Positions 37,435-46,407 of a DNA stretch of 46,407 nt are shown here, piece after piece (within the stretch, counting starts at the first letter, position 1; the number at the start of each line of letters is the position of its first letter). The translations under genes and the position numbers were made by a program. The DNA is taken from NCBI RefSeq assembly GCF_001440395.1, contig NZ_LLXZ01000046.1, positions 18,529-64,935 of the forward strand, written 5' to 3'. The notes beneath the pieces were generated by a model. It made no database searches and was not told where the DNA came from. It saw only the letters and a list, made by a program, of their open reading frames with translations. Source of the DNA: Bradyrhizobium jicamae (GTDB lineage Bacteria; Pseudomonadota; Alphaproteobacteria; Rhizobiales; Xanthobacteraceae).

Positions 37435-38409
37435 TCAATCCGCGAACTGTCCCGCCGCCTTGATGATCGGCGCCCAGCGGTCGACCTCGCTGATCAGTTT
37501 CGCCTTCAGGGCTTCGGGCGTCGCTTCGTTCTGCGGCACCGGCTCGGTGTTGATGTCGTTGAACCGCTTCACCAGATCGGGGTCGCGCAGCGCCTCCTGC
37601 AGTGTCTTGGATAGTTTCTGGATGATGTCGTCGGGCGTGCCCTTCGGCGCATAGATGCCGTGCCAGGCGGCGACTTCAAAGCCTTTCAAGCCGGACTCGT
37701 CGGCAGCCGGAAGATCGGGCATCGACGCGAGTCGCGTCTTCGTGGTGATGGCGTAGGCCTTGACCAGCTTGGACGCGATCGGGCTCGTGGTGTTGGTGGT
37801 CTGATCGCAGGAAAGGTCGATCTGCTTGGCGATCAGATCGTTCATCACAGGCGCATTGCCCTTGTAGGGCACGGTGAGGATTTCTTTGCCGACCGCCGTC
37901 ATGAACAGCATACCGCAGAGATGCGAGGCCGCGCCGAGCCCGGCATTGCCAAAAGTCATCTTGTCGCCATTGGCCTTGATGTAGGTGACGAGCTCGGCAA
38001 GCGTCTTCGGCGGCAGATCGGGGCGGCCGATGATCGTCATCGGCGCGTTGGTGACGAGGCCGATCGGCGCGAACGCCGTCTTGGTGTCGTAAGCGAGCTT
38101 GCGGTAGAGCGTCGCAGCCGTGGAGATGCCGATGTGGTGGATCAGGATCGTGTAGCCGTCCGGTTCGGCGCGCGAGGCCCGCGTCGCCGCGATGGTGCCG
38201 CCGGCGCCTGTGGCGTTCTCGACGACAATCGTCTGTCCGAGCAGTTTCGACATCGACTGCGCGGTCACCCGTGCCACCGTGTCGGTGGCGCCGCCGGCGG
38301 CGAAGGGCACCAGCAGCGTGATCGGCCGGCTCGGGTAGTTCTGCGCCTGGCTTGCGGAACTGACCATGGCCAACGCGAGCGCGATAGCGGCCGTCTTTCT
38401 CATTTTCAT
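37435..38409 (-). CDS. Bug/TctC-type solute-binding protein
   Basis: A 324-residue periplasmic carboxylate-binding protein. The signal peptide (TAAIALALAMVSSASQAQ) ends before NYPSRPITLLVPFAAGGATD, the Bug hallmark. ATGAGGTIAATRASRAEPDG and FGNAGLGAASHLCGMLF are typical. The start at 38409 has GGGAGGT upstream; ATG two codons later is possible. It follows the tartrate/malate-type dehydrogenase gene by about 80 bases on the same strand and may capture its substrate or a relative. No TctA/TctB genes are near. Confidence 0.94.
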   Translation of the reverse strand: MKMRKTAAIALALAMVSSASQAQNYPSRPITLLVPFAAGGATDTVARVTAQSMSKLLGQTIVVENATGAGGTIAATRASRAEPDGYTILIHHIGISTAATLYRKLAYDTKTAFAPIGLVTNAPMTIIGRPDLPPKTLAELVTYIKANGDKMTFGNAGLGAASHLCGMLFMTAVGKEILTVPYKGNAPVMNDLIAKQIDLSCDQTTNTTSPIASKLVKAYAITTKTRLASMPDLPAADESGLKGFEVAAWHGIYAPKGTPDDIIQKLSKTLQEALRDPDLVKRFNDINTEPVPQNEATPEALKAKLISEVDRWAPIIKAAGQFAD

Positions 38410-38492
38410 CTGCACCTCCCAATATTCTTGTTCTGATTTGTAGCGCGGGCATTTTTGCCTCGCGCACGGTTGGCCACGCCGGTGTTGGGCCG

Positions 38493-39566
38493 TCACACGT
38501 TGGAGCTATGGATGGCGTCCACCACGGCCTGGGTGACATCCTTTGTCGTCGCGGTGCCGCCGACATCGGGCGTAGTAATGCCGGCGCCCGTGACCTTTTC
38601 CACGGCGCGCATCAGCCGCGCCGACGCCTCGGACTCGCCGAGATGATCGAGCATCTGCGACGCCGTCCAGAAGCTCGCCACCGGATTGGCGATGCCCTTG
38701 CCGGTGATGTCGAACGCCGAGCCATGGATCGGCTCGAACATCGAAGGGAACCGCCGCTCGGGATCGATGTTCGCGGTCGGCGCCACGCCGAGGCTGCCGG
38801 CCAGCGCGCCGGCGAGGTCGGACAGGATGTCGGCGTGGAGGTTGGTGGCGACGATGGTGTCGAGGCTCTGCGGCTTGAGCGTCATGCGCACCGTCATCGC
38901 ATCGACCAGCATCTTGTCCCAGGTGACGTCAGGAAATTCTCTCGACACCTCGTCGGCGATCTCATCCCACATCACCATGCCATGGCGCTGCGCGTTCGAT
39001 TTGGTTACGACGGTGAGCAGTTTTCGCGGCCGCGACTGCGCGAGACGGAACGCATAGCGCATGATGCGCTGGACGCCGACGCGGGTAAAAACCGCAACCT
39101 CGGTGCCGACTTCCTCCGGCAGCCCGCGATGCACCCGGCCGCCGCAGCCGGCATATTCGCCTTCGGAATTTTCGCGCACGATCACCCAGTCGAGGTCGCC
39201 GAGGCCGGCATGGCGCAACGGCGAGGTGATGCCGGGCAGGATTCGGGTCGGCCGCACATTGGCGTATTGGTCAAAGCCCTGGCAGATCGGCAGGCGCAGG
39301 CCCCACAGCGTGATGTGATCGGGAACGTCCGGCGCGCCGACCGCGCCAAAATAGATCGCATCGAACTTTTTCAAGGTCGCGAGGCCGTCGGCCGGCATCA
39401 TCACGCCGTGCTTGCGGTAGTAATCGGAACCCCAGTCGAAGGTCTCGACATTGAATTTCACGTCGCCGAGGCGCTTCTGCAGGCTCTCGAGCGCCTGAAC
39501 GCCGGCGGCGATCACTTCCGGGCCGATACCATCGGCGGGGATCGCCGCGATTGAGTATTCACGCAT
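38493..39566 (-). CDS. ttuC: Tartrate/D-malate-type decarboxylating dehydrogenase
   Basis: A 357-residue NAD-dependent beta-decarboxylating dehydrogenase, of the isopropylmalate/isocitrate dehydrogenase family and closest to tartrate dehydrogenase/D-malate dehydrogenase. IPADGIGPEVIAAGV is the N-terminal family motif, ANVRPTRILPG and VIVRENSEGEYAG carry substrate-binding residues, DAMTVRMTLKPQSLDTIVA holds metal-binding aspartate, and EPIHGSAFDITGKGIANPVA is the cofactor motif. LeuB is unlikely because of the ENSEGEYAGCGGR loop. It acts on C4 hydroxy acids such as tartrate or D-malate. The start at 39566 has AAGGAG upstream. Divergent from a LysR gene, likely its regulator. Confidence 0.9.
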   Translation of the reverse strand: MREYSIAAIPADGIGPEVIAAGVQALESLQKRLGDVKFNVETFDWGSDYYRKHGVMMPADGLATLKKFDAIYFGAVGAPDVPDHITLWGLRLPICQGFDQYANVRPTRILPGITSPLRHAGLGDLDWVIVRENSEGEYAGCGGRVHRGLPEEVGTEVAVFTRVGVQRIMRYAFRLAQSRPRKLLTVVTKSNAQRHGMVMWDEIADEVSREFPDVTWDKMLVDAMTVRMTLKPQSLDTIVATNLHADILSDLAGALAGSLGVAPTANIDPERRFPSMFEPIHGSAFDITGKGIANPVASFWTASQMLDHLGESEASARLMRAVEKVTGAGITTPDVGGTATTKDVTQAVVDAIHSSNV

Positions 39567-39595
39567 CGAAATCTCCTTGAGAACGGCCATCTTGC

Positions 39596-39662
39596 CGTCA
39601 TGCGAGCGCAGCGAAGCAATCCACCTCTCCACCAGCGGTGCTTCGCGGCGCTCGCAATGACG
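39596..39662. repeat. Palindromic dispersed repeat, copy 4
   Basis: cgtcatgcgagcgcagcgaa and ...ctcgcaatgacg form the arms, with one base missing in the left arm (cgtca-tgcgag). It is the shortest copy and the only one lying in a divergent promoter region, between ttuC and the LysR gene, rather than after a gene. Confidence 0.85.
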
Positions 39663-39707
39663 GGGGCTGCTGCGGGTCTTGCTCTCAGGGCATCCTGAGG
39701 CCGCTTT

Positions 39708-39722
39708 TGTTGATCGACAACA
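39708..39722. promoter_or_regulatory. Candidate LysR-type operator
   Basis: tgttg-atcga-caaca is a perfect inverted repeat of the T-N11-A form used by LysR regulators, 50 bases before the LysR start and within the divergent region with ttuC. A second small inverted repeat (ctcagg / cctgag) lies at 39684-39699. The A+T-rich stretch after it (tttatacaaaaaattgatat) may hold the promoter. Confidence 0.5.
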
Positions 39723-39771
39723 GCTTCGCGTTTATACAAAAAATTGATATAATCGCGTCCCGGGAGGACCG

Positions 39772-40677
39772 ATGGACCTGCATCACTTGCGCTGTTTCGT
39801 GGCTGCCGCCGAGGAACTGCACTTTGGCCGCGCCGCGCAGCGGCTCGACATGCTGCCGTCGGCGCTCGGTCGCTTCATCCGGCTGCTCGAGGACGACCTC
39901 GGCACGCGGCTGATGATGCGAACGACGCGCAGCGTCGCGCTGACGGACGATGGCGCCGTGCTGCTGAAGGAGGCGAGGGCGCTACTCGCGCAGGCCGATG
40001 CGCTCGCCGGAAAATTCCGCACACGCGGTCGCAAGCGGGCCGCGATCATCCGCGTCGGCGCGATCGACAGCGCCGCCGCGGGCTTGCTGCCACCGCTCCT
40101 GCACGATTTCCGAAAGCGGTGCCCCGGCGTCACCGTCCAACTGGTCGAGGACAAGACCGTGCGCTTGCTGCCGCGGCTGTTGTCCGGCCGGCTCGATCTC
40201 GCCTTCGTGCGTCCGCCGGATAGACCCGACAAGCGGCTGGAGTTTCTCTTCCTGCTGCACGAGACGGCCGTCGTCGCCGTTGCCGAGCGTCATCCGCTGT
40301 CACAGCGCAAACGCCTGACCATCGCCGATCTCGAAGATGAGCCGCTGATCGTACCGGAACGCCGGTCGCGCCCGCACAGCCATGACCTCACCATGAAACT
40401 GTTCGCCGAAGCCGGGCGCGAGGCGCGCGTCGCACAAATCGCCGACGAGAAGCAGACCATCGTCAACCTGGTCTCCACGGGTCTTGGCGTTGCCATCGTC
40501 CCGCGCTGGACATCGCGCATGGCAACCCGCGGCGTTCGCTTCATCCGCCTTGCCACCTCCGACATGAACAAGCTGCCGCTCGCGGCTGCCTTCACCCGCG
40601 GCACGCGCGATCCCGTGAGGGACGACGTATTGGAGATGCTGAAAGCCGATTTGCCGCGCTACGCGCGAGAGGCGTAG
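39772..40677 (+). CDS. LysR-type transcriptional regulator
   Basis: A 301-residue regulator. The N-terminal winged helix-turn-helix is [23 protein letters not shown] followed by [20 protein letters not shown]. The effector-binding domain starts near residue 90 ([20 protein letters not shown]), matching type 2 periplasmic-binding-like folds, with [13 protein letters not shown] in the C-terminal part. It probably controls the divergent ttuC/Bug genes in response to a C4 hydroxy acid and its own expression; this is inferred from the divergent arrangement and the palindrome between the genes. Confidence 0.94.
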   Translation: MDLHHLRCFVAAAEELHFGRAAQRLDMLPSALGRFIRLLEDDLGTRLMMRTTRSVALTDDGAVLLKEARALLAQADALAGKFRTRGRKRAAIIRVGAIDSAAAGLLPPLLHDFRKRCPGVTVQLVEDKTVRLLPRLLSGRLDLAFVRPPDRPDKRLEFLFLLHETAVVAVAERHPLSQRKRLTIADLEDEPLIVPERRSRPHSHDLTMKLFAEAGREARVAQIADEKQTIVNLVSTGLGVAIVPRWTSRMATRGVRFIRLATSDMNKLPLAAAFTRGTRDPVRDDVLEMLKADLPRYAREA

Positions 40678-40700
40678 GGGCTCGGTGCAATCTGGTCCAA

Positions 40701-40778
40701 CGTCATTGCGAGCGAAGCGAAGCAATCCACGTCTCCACTTGCGGCACTATGGATTGCTTCGCTGCGCTCGCAATGACG
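40701..40778. repeat. Palindromic dispersed repeat, copy 5
   Basis: cgtcattgcgagcgaagcga and the matching right arm ending ctcgcaatgacg pair almost throughout. It starts 24 bases after the LysR stop and probably closes that transcript. Confidence 0.92.
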
Positions 40779-40850
40779 ATCTGAAGTCGCGCAGGGTGAG
40801 CAAGCAGCGCCGGCAACCTGCGCACCATCCATCACCGAATGCGCTGCTTG

Positions 40851-40874
40851 ATGGTAGGCACGCTTCGCTTTCAC
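40851..40874. repeat. Degraded half of tagggtgggc-type repeat
   Basis: atggtaggcacgcttcgctt is near-identical to one arm of the element at 29418-29508 (atggtgggcacgctgcgctt when that arm is reversed). The other half is missing. Probably a decayed copy. Confidence 0.45.
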
Positions 40875-41218
40875 GCGGTTGTCAGCACCACATCATTTGT
40901 TAGAGACGGAGGAGCGGCGAGCGCGCATGCTCCTGAGGGCGCGGCGGTAACGTAATCTCCATAAGCAAACTTAATGGCTCAAGAACGCACCTGATCCCGT
41001 TCAGCAGATCGGCCCGCACTTGCGAGGCATTTGCAATCAGAAGGACACACCCCGGCTTTCGGTGCGGCAAGCGGTGTTGAATTTAATTTGCCCTCCCAAT
41101 CCCAAATCGATAGTTGCCCTCCAAGAGCGACACGACTGGCAATGGCCGGGCGAGAAGGCGCTGCAACAACAAACAAGAAAAGCAAGCACAGCGCTACTTT
41201 TCGTCCCTGGAGAATATT

Positions 41219-41857
41219 TTGCCCGGCATCGTCCATGTCGTGGATGACGACGCGTCGTTCCGAACAGCCATTCAGCGACTACTGGAAGTGGCCGGATACA
41301 GAGTCATCACTTATCCATCGGCTCAGCAATTACTGAATCAGCGGCCAGACGAAAATGCGAGAGGTTGCATTCTTCTGGATGTCCGACTGCCCGGCGTGAG
41401 CGGGCCTGAGCTGCAGCGCCGTTTGACTGAACGCGGCTCAATCCTGCCGATCATCTTTCTGACGGGTTACCAGGATATCACTACCACGGTGAAGGCAATG
41501 AAGGCGGGGGCAGATAACTTCTTGATCAAGCCTGTAAGCGCGGATGAGCTATTGAGAGCAATTGGAACGGCGATAGCGCGGCACGATTCAGAGCGCGCGC
41601 TAAACAGCGAACTGGAGGCGCTACGGGCTCGGCTATCGACGCTGACGCCACGTCAACGGCAGGTCTTTGAGCTGGTCGTGCGGGGTAAGACGAACAAGCA
41701 TGCCGCGCGCGAACTCGGATGCACCGAGCGAACGATCAAGGCTCATCGGCAGGAGATCATGAAAAAAATGAAGGTTCGAACGTTGCCCGAACTCGTCACG
41801 ATTGCCGAGCGGCTTGACGTATCAGGTCCGAGGAATGTGCCGCCCCGAGACGACTAG
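41219..41857 (+). CDS. FixJ/NarL-type response regulator
   Basis: A 212-residue two-component response regulator. The receiver has D9-D11 in VVDDDASF, phospho-acceptor D54 in LLDVRLPG, and K104 in FLIKPVSAD. The output is a LuxR-type helix-turn-helix (LTPRQRQVFELVVRGKTNKH ... CTERTIKAHRQEIMKKM). The receiver looks FixJ-like. I chose TTG at 41219 because GGAG lies six bases upstream and the protein then starts MPGIVHVVDDD. The frame extends to 41114 without family residues. No histidine kinase is nearby, so its partner is elsewhere and its targets are unknown. Confidence 0.9.
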   Translation: MPGIVHVVDDDASFRTAIQRLLEVAGYRVITYPSAQQLLNQRPDENARGCILLDVRLPGVSGPELQRRLTERGSILPIIFLTGYQDITTTVKAMKAGADNFLIKPVSADELLRAIGTAIARHDSERALNSELEALRARLSTLTPRQRQVFELVVRGKTNKHAARELGCTERTIKAHRQEIMKKMKVRTLPELVTIAERLDVSGPRNVPPRDD

Positions 41858-41959
41858 GCGCCACGCTGGCAGCGACGGGGGTCGTGGCGGTGCGCGACCG
41901 CTATCTCAGCGTCATTGCAAGCTTCACGGAGCCAGATGGAAATAGGCCGCGCCTTGGCC

Positions 41960-42289
41960 TCAGACCGAAAAGCTCGTCCCGCAGCCGCACGATGCGGTGG
42001 CGTTCGGATTGACCACGCGGAAGGACGCGCCGATCAGATCGTCGACGAAATCGACTTCCGAGCCCGCGAGGAACGGCACCGAGGCCGGGTCGACCAGCAC
42101 CACCGCGCCCTCGCGCGCGATCACCAGATCGTCCTCGGCCTTGGCATGGTCGACGTCGAACTTGTACTGGAAGCCGGAGCAGCCACCGCCCTCGACGGAG
42201 ATGCGCAGCATGGCGCCGTCGCCTTCGCCCTTGAGGATTTCGCCGATGCGGCGGGCAGCCCGCTCGCTGACGGTGATGGCAGTGGTCAT
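41960..42289 (-). CDS. erpA: Iron-sulfur cluster insertion protein
   Basis: A 109-residue A-type Fe-S carrier (IscA/ErpA/SufA family) that passes clusters to apo-enzymes. The three conserved cysteines are C37 in GGGCSGFQY and C101/C103 in CGCG. The sequence DPASVPFLAGSEVDFVDDLIGASFRVVNPNA is close to ErpA, but IscA and SufA cannot be excluded. The gene has no suf/isc neighbours. It is divergent from dgt, with a 22-base palindrome between them. Enzymes such as IlvD, also in this window, could be clients. Confidence 0.93.
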   Translation of the reverse strand: MTTAITVSERAARRIGEILKGEGDGAMLRISVEGGGCSGFQYKFDVDHAKAEDDLVIAREGAVVLVDPASVPFLAGSEVDFVDDLIGASFRVVNPNATASCGCGTSFSV

Positions 42290-42309
42290 GGCATCGTCTC
42301 CAGAGCCGT

Positions 42310-42331
42310 CATACCCAATTCATTTGGTATG
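42310..42331. promoter_or_regulatory. Near-perfect 22-bp palindrome upstream of erpA
   Basis: cataccc-aattcat-ttggtatg pairs at 9 of 11 positions about its centre. It lies 20 bases before the erpA start codon and about 60 bases before dgt. It fits a dimeric repressor site or a leader hairpin. It is not the ICE or RirA consensus that I know for rhizobial iron control. Confidence 0.35.
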
Positions 42332-42393
42332 GCGCCTCAGACATAGTTAAGTGCGTAGTCTCGCGGAATCAAATGGATAAGGACTAAAAAATC

Positions 42394-43587
42394 GTGTCGG
42401 TCGGAATGGCTGCCCCCCGTGCGCCTTATGGCTGCGATCCCGATTTGAGCCGCGGCCGGCTGTTTTCGGAGCCGCCGAGCCGGACCCGCAGCCCGTTCCG
42501 GCGCGATTGCGACCGGGTGATCCATTCCACCGCGTTCCGGCGGCTGAAGCACAAGACACAAGTTTTCGTGTTCCACGAGGGCGATCATTACCGCACCCGC
42601 CTGACCCATTCGTTGGAAGTGGCGCAGATCGCCCGCGCGCTGGCCCGCCAGCTTGGCCTCGATGAGGACCTCACCGAGACGCTGGCGTTGGCCCATGACC
42701 TCGGCCATCCCCCGTTTGGTCACGCTGGCGAGCGGGCGCTCGACAAGTGCCTCGCCGCCCATGGCGGCTTCGATCATAACGCGCAGGCGCTGCGGGTCGT
42801 AACCTCGCTGGAGCACCGCTACCCTGAGTTCGACGGGCTGAACCTGACCTGGGAGTCGCTGGAGGGTATCGTCAAGCACAACGGCCCGCTCACCGCGCGG
42901 GGCGTGGCGGCCGAAAGCGGGATTCCCATCGGCATTGCCGAGTTCAACCGGAAATTCGATCTGGAGCTGTGGAGCTATGCCTCGCTGGAGGCGCAGGTCG
43001 CAGCCTTCGCCGACGACATCGCCTACGACGCCCACGACATCGATGACGGCCTGCGCGCCGGCCTGTTTGCCGTCGACGACCTCAAGGTGATGCCGCTGAC
43101 GCAGGCGATCATCGGCGAGATCGACCGTCACTATCCCAATCTCGACGACGCCAGGCGTGGCGCGGAACTGGTGCGCGAGCTGATTTCCTACATGATCGGC
43201 GCCGTCATGTCGGAGGCGGGCAGGCGCCTTGCGGCGGCGAAACCGCAATCGGCCCATGACGTCCGCCATTACCATCAGCCGCTGGTCGCCTTTCCGCCCG
43301 AGGTCGCGGAGCAGGAGGCCGCCATCAAGTCGTTCCTCAAGCTGCATATGTACAGGCATCACCGGGTGATGCGGGTGATGGGCGAGGCCGAAGGCATCCT
43401 GTTTGACCTGTTCGCGCGCTACCAATCCTCGCCGGGTGACCTGCCGGCCGAATGGGTCGAAGGCACCGAGCGCGAAACGGAGGGCGAAAGGGCGCGCCGG
43501 ATCGGCAATTTCATCGCCGGAATGACCGATCGTTTTGCCTTAATCGAGCATCAAAGGCTTTTTGACTCGACCCCGGATTTGCGTTAG
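42394..43587 (+). CDS. dgt: dGTP triphosphohydrolase-like protein
   Basis: A 397-residue HD-domain enzyme that hydrolyses dNTPs, chiefly dGTP, to nucleoside and triphosphate. The metal site is set by H and HD in [12 protein letters not shown] and [13 protein letters not shown], and [20 protein letters not shown] is the N-terminal signature of the family. Length suits type 2 Dgt-like proteins. The GTG at 42394 is the best start by length; other ATG codons lie 12 bases on. It stops nine bases before argS, so the two are probably co-transcribed. Confidence 0.94.
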   Translation: MSVGMAAPRAPYGCDPDLSRGRLFSEPPSRTRSPFRRDCDRVIHSTAFRRLKHKTQVFVFHEGDHYRTRLTHSLEVAQIARALARQLGLDEDLTETLALAHDLGHPPFGHAGERALDKCLAAHGGFDHNAQALRVVTSLEHRYPEFDGLNLTWESLEGIVKHNGPLTARGVAAESGIPIGIAEFNRKFDLELWSYASLEAQVAAFADDIAYDAHDIDDGLRAGLFAVDDLKVMPLTQAIIGEIDRHYPNLDDARRGAELVRELISYMIGAVMSEAGRRLAAAKPQSAHDVRHYHQPLVAFPPEVAEQEAAIKSFLKLHMYRHHRVMRVMGEAEGILFDLFARYQSSPGDLPAEWVEGTERETEGERARRIGNFIAGMTDRFALIEHQRLFDSTPDLR

Positions 43588-43596
43588 GCGGCGCCC

Positions 43597-45390
43597 ATGT
43601 CCGACAAGCCAGCTTCACAACACCTGTTTGCCGACGCGCTGGCGCGCGTGCAGGCGATCTGCGCCGCGCTCGCAGCCGAGGGCCAATGGCCCGCCGGCAT
43701 CGATTTCTCCCGCGTCGTGGTCGAGCCGCCGCGCGACGCCAGCCATGGCGACATGGCGACCAACGCCGCGATGGTGCTGGCCAAGGACGCGAAGGTAAAA
43801 CCGCGCGAACTCGCCGACAAAATCGCGGAAAAATTGCGTGCTGACGATCTGGTCGCCGCGGTCGAGGTCGCCGGTCCGGGATTCATCAATCTCACCCTGA
43901 AGCCCCAGGTCTGGACAGCCGAACTGCTCACGATGCTGCGTGAGGGCGCGTCCTACGGCCAAAGCGCGATCGGCCACGGCGCCAAGGTCAATGTCGAATA
44001 CGTCTCGGCCAACCCGACCGGGCCGATGCATGTCGGCCACTGCCGGGGTGCAGTGTTCGGCGACGCGCTGTGCGGCCTGCTCGACTTTGCCGGCTATGAC
44101 GTCACGCGCGAATACTACATCAACGACGCCGGCGCGCAGGTCGACGTGCTCGCGCGCTCCGCGTTCCTGCGCTATCGCGAAGCGCTGGGAGAGAACATCG
44201 GCGAAATTCCGGAAGGGCTGTATCCCGGCGACTATCTCGTGCCGGTCGGTCAGGCACTTGCGACCGAACATGGCGACAAGCTGCAGGCGATGCCGGAGGC
44301 CGCCCGGCTGCCGATCGTGCGCGCCAAGGCGATCGCCATGATGATGGACATGATCAAGGGCGATCTCGCCGCGCTGAACATCAAGCACGACGTGTTCTTC
44401 TCGGAGCGGTCGCTGATTGAGACCGGCAACAACAAGGTCGCCGAGACCATCGATTTCCTGCGCGCCAAGGGCGACATCTACGAAGGCAGGTTGCCGCCGC
44501 CGAAGGGCAAGCCGGTCGAGGATTACGAAGATCGTATCCAGACGCTGTTTCGCGCCACCGCCTATGGCGATGATGTCGATCGTCCGTTGATCAAGTCGAA
44601 CGGCGCCTACACCTATTTCGCGTCCGACATCGCCTATCACAAGAACAAGGTCGATCGCGGCTTCCTCGACATGATCGACGTGTTCGGCGCCGATCACGGC
44701 GGCTACATCAAGCGCATGCAGGCGGCGGTGAAGGGCGTCAGCGACGGCAAGGCCGCGCTCGACGTCAAGGTCGTGCAACTCGTCCGGCTGTTGCGCGCCG
44801 GTGAGCAAGTCAGGATGTCGAAGCGCTCAGGCGATTTCGTCACGCTGCGTGAGGTCGTCGACGAAGTCGGCTCCGACGCCGTTCGCTTCATGATGCTGTT
44901 CCGCAAGAACGACGCCGTGCTCGATTTCGATCTCGCCAAGGTGCTCGAACAGTCGAAGGACAATCCCGTCTTCTACGTGCAGTACGGTCACGCCCGTGGA
45001 CATTCGATTTTCAAGAATGCCCGCGAAGTGGTTCCCGAGTTGCCCGAGGACGATGCCGCACGGGCCGCCTGGCTGGGTTCCGCCCCGGTCGAGCGGCTGA
45101 CAGATCCGGCCGAAACGGACCTTTTGAAGCGGCTGGCGCTCTATCCGCGAATAATCGAGGCGGCGGCGGTCGCACATGAGCCACACCGAATCGCTTTTTA
45201 TCTATATGATTTGGCCAGTGAATTTCATGCGTTGTGGACCAAGGGGCGGGATTTGCCCTATTTACGCTTCATTATGACTAATGATGCAGAGATCACGAGG
45301 GCGCGACTGGCTATGGTCCAGGGCGTCGTCTCGGTTCTGGCATCGGGCTTAGCCGTTCTCGGCGTCCACGCTCCGACCGAGATGCGGTAG
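43597..45390 (+). CDS. argS: Arginyl-tRNA synthetase
   Basis: Charges tRNA-Arg in protein synthesis. A 597-residue class I synthetase. The HIGH motif is HVGH at 145-148 in [14 protein letters not shown], and the KMSKS-like motif is MSKRS at 407-411. The N-terminal ~100 residues are the Add-1 domain typical of ArgS, and the C-terminal DALR anticodon-binding domain runs to the end ([20 protein letters not shown] ... [13 protein letters not shown]). It follows dgt by nine bases. Confidence 0.98.
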   Translation: MSDKPASQHLFADALARVQAICAALAAEGQWPAGIDFSRVVVEPPRDASHGDMATNAAMVLAKDAKVKPRELADKIAEKLRADDLVAAVEVAGPGFINLTLKPQVWTAELLTMLREGASYGQSAIGHGAKVNVEYVSANPTGPMHVGHCRGAVFGDALCGLLDFAGYDVTREYYINDAGAQVDVLARSAFLRYREALGENIGEIPEGLYPGDYLVPVGQALATEHGDKLQAMPEAARLPIVRAKAIAMMMDMIKGDLAALNIKHDVFFSERSLIETGNNKVAETIDFLRAKGDIYEGRLPPPKGKPVEDYEDRIQTLFRATAYGDDVDRPLIKSNGAYTYFASDIAYHKNKVDRGFLDMIDVFGADHGGYIKRMQAAVKGVSDGKAALDVKVVQLVRLLRAGEQVRMSKRSGDFVTLREVVDEVGSDAVRFMMLFRKNDAVLDFDLAKVLEQSKDNPVFYVQYGHARGHSIFKNAREVVPELPEDDAARAAWLGSAPVERLTDPAETDLLKRLALYPRIIEAAAVAHEPHRIAFYLYDLASEFHALWTKGRDLPYLRFIMTNDAEITRARLAMVQGVVSVLASGLAVLGVHAPTEMR

Positions 45391-45406
45391 GCAGGGGCGA
45401 AGGCCT

Positions 45407-45426
45407 TCACGAATGGGGGTTCGTGA
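45407..45426. terminator. Short hairpin after argS
   Basis: tcacgaa and ttcgtga pair around a 6-base loop, 16 bases after the argS stop. Weak; it may end the argS transcript before the next gene. Confidence 0.3.
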
Positions 45427-45505
45427 GGGTATCTGGCAGGGGCCGCTCGTCATGGTTTGTTTGACATGGCGGGTTGGCGCTGTCCCGTAGGGATGCATCA
45501 TCACG

Positions 45506-46407
45506 ATGGCTGATCGATATCAGGACCGACCTTTTCCCTCCGCCGACCAGGCTCGCGGCGAGAGCGATCCTTTGGCTGAGCTCGCAAGGCTGATCGGGCA
45601 GAACGACTCGTTCGCGAACGCCCCCAAGCCGGCGCCGTACCCGCTGCAGTCGCGGGCCAATGCGCGTCCGCCGCAATATGATCCGCCGACGTATGATCCG
45701 CCGGAAGAGGAGCGCGGTGCGCCGCCGGCACTGCCGGCATGGATGCAGCGCGCGCGTCAGGAAACCACCACCCCGCCGCCGCCGCTTCCGTCACCGTTGC
45801 CGCAGAACTACGACGACGAGCCGGACTATCAGGCGCCGCCGGTGCATCCGTTGCATCGCTATTCGGCCCAGCCGCCGCAGGTGCCTACGCACGAAGCGCC
45901 CGTGCGGGATGACTATTACGAGGCTCCGCAACACCAGCAATATGCCGACGATCCGCAGCAGCAGGACCCGTCGCGCTACGACGATGCGCTGTACGGCCGG
46001 TTGGAAAACGGCGAGCACGATTATCAGCGCGATCCGGCCTATCCGGACGATCCCTATGCCTACCAGAGCGAATACGAGGAAGAGCCCGAGCCCAAGAAGC
46101 GTTCGAGCGGCCTGATCACGGTCGCCGCGGTGCTGGCGCTCGCCGTGGTCGGGACCGGCGCTGCCTTTGCCTATCGCACCTATGTCGGTTCGCCGCGCTC
46201 AGGCGAGCCGCCGATCATCCGGGCCGACAACAGCCCGACCAAGGTAATCCCGGCGCCATCCGACGGGGGCGCCGCCAAGAACCCTGACCGGATGCTGTCC
46301 GGCGATGGCGGCGAGAAGCTGGTGTCGCGCGAAGAGACTCCAGTCGATGTCACGAGGTCCGGCGCGCCGCGGGTGGTGTTCCCGCCGCTGAACCAGAACA
46401 ACAGTCC
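45506..46407 (+). CDS. SPOR-type cell envelope protein, 5' part
   Basis: An open frame with no stop before the window edge; 300 residues are visible. The N-terminal ~195 residues are rich in Pro, Gln, Tyr, Asp and Glu (cytoplasmic, disordered), with repeats such as YDPPTYDPPEEE. A membrane helix follows at about 201-223 (SSGLITVAAVLALAVVGTGA). The periplasmic part then begins with PIIRADNSPTKVIPAP, a pattern typical of alphaproteobacterial SPOR-domain proteins, whose C-terminal SPOR domain binds denuded septal glycans. The SPOR domain itself is outside the window, so the call rests on architecture and the position after argS, which I recall from related genomes. Confidence 0.8.
   Translation, partial: MADRYQDRPFPSADQARGESDPLAELARLIGQNDSFANAPKPAPYPLQSRANARPPQYDPPTYDPPEEERGAPPALPAWMQRARQETTTPPPPLPSPLPQNYDDEPDYQAPPVHPLHRYSAQPPQVPTHEAPVRDDYYEAPQHQQYADDPQQQDPSRYDDALYGRLENGEHDYQRDPAYPDDPYAYQSEYEEEPEPKKRSSGLITVAAVLALAVVGTGAAFAYRTYVGSPRSGEPPIIRADNSPTKVIPAPSDGGAAKNPDRMLSGDGGEKLVSREETPVDVTRSGAPRVVFPPLNQNNS

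Larger units (their letters stand above)
40678..41218. other. 541-base region, repeat copy and remnant repeat
   Basis: Contains the palindromic repeat at 40701-40778 and a degraded half of the tagggtgggc-type repeat at 40851-40874. The rest, up to the FixJ-type gene, has no recognisable gene. A minus-strand frame (40979-41236) has a hydrophobic stretch but overlaps the regulator start and lacks a ribosome site. Confidence 0.5.

Noticed and set aside
40979..41236. 85-codon minus-strand frame with a hydrophobic stretch
   Set aside because: Overlaps the start and ribosome site of the FixJ-type gene and lacks its own ribosome site.

Overview
The window looks like a chromosomal stretch from a Bradyrhizobium-like alphaproteobacterium (Nitrobacteraceae, Hyphomicrobiales). 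This rests on the high-GC codon use, a PDH operon whose E1 beta subunit carries its own lipoyl domain, many Bug/TctC-type binding proteins, and five copies of a palindromic element with CGTCATTGCGAG / CTCGCAATGACG arms that I recognise from that group. I see no rRNA, tRNA, CRISPR array, transposase or integrase. The species assignment is inference.

Layout. 1-2671: hairpins, a NIPSNAP protein, kdsA (lipid A/KDO) and an overlapping MFS transporter. 2676-8761: mostly minus-strand accessory genes: three exported proteins of unknown role (one with TPR-like repeats), a CbbY-type phosphatase, queF, and an overlapping pair coding a c-type cytochrome and a Tat-exported beta-propeller. 8935-19087: a housekeeping core of eno, a quinone-oxidoreductase-like MDR protein, an FMN reductase, ftsB and the complete pyruvate dehydrogenase operon pdhA-pdhB-(DUF5076)-pdhC-(small membrane protein)-lpd. 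19094-25976: a threonine synthase, an orphan Bug protein, an unknown exported protein, a soluble lytic transglycosylase and an RTX-like protein. An 866-base gene-poor gap follows, then ilvD overlapping a Sel1-repeat gene, and a GNAT/xthA pair. 30960-36079: an RND efflux operon (adaptor and pump) overlapping an exported metal-dependent hydrolase. 36445-40677: an exported barrel-like protein, a likely small gene, and a dicarboxylate cassette (Bug protein, tartrate/malate-type dehydrogenase, divergent LysR regulator). 41219-46407: an orphan FixJ-type regulator, erpA, dgt, argS and the 5' part of a SPOR-type cell-envelope gene cut by the window edge.

Functionally the backbone joins lower glycolysis (eno) to acetyl-CoA formation (PDH), with envelope growth and division genes around it (kdsA, ftsB, slt, the SPOR-like gene). 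No single exotic defence or mobile system is visible. The most promising undescribed items are the two conserved-looking unknown genes inside the PDH operon, the Tat-propeller/cytochrome pair, the hydrolase fused to an RND operon by start-stop overlap, the orphan RTX-like protein, and two short genes at 11493-11669 and 37040-37255. Dispersed palindromes at 3' ends probably act as transcript ends or stabilisers.
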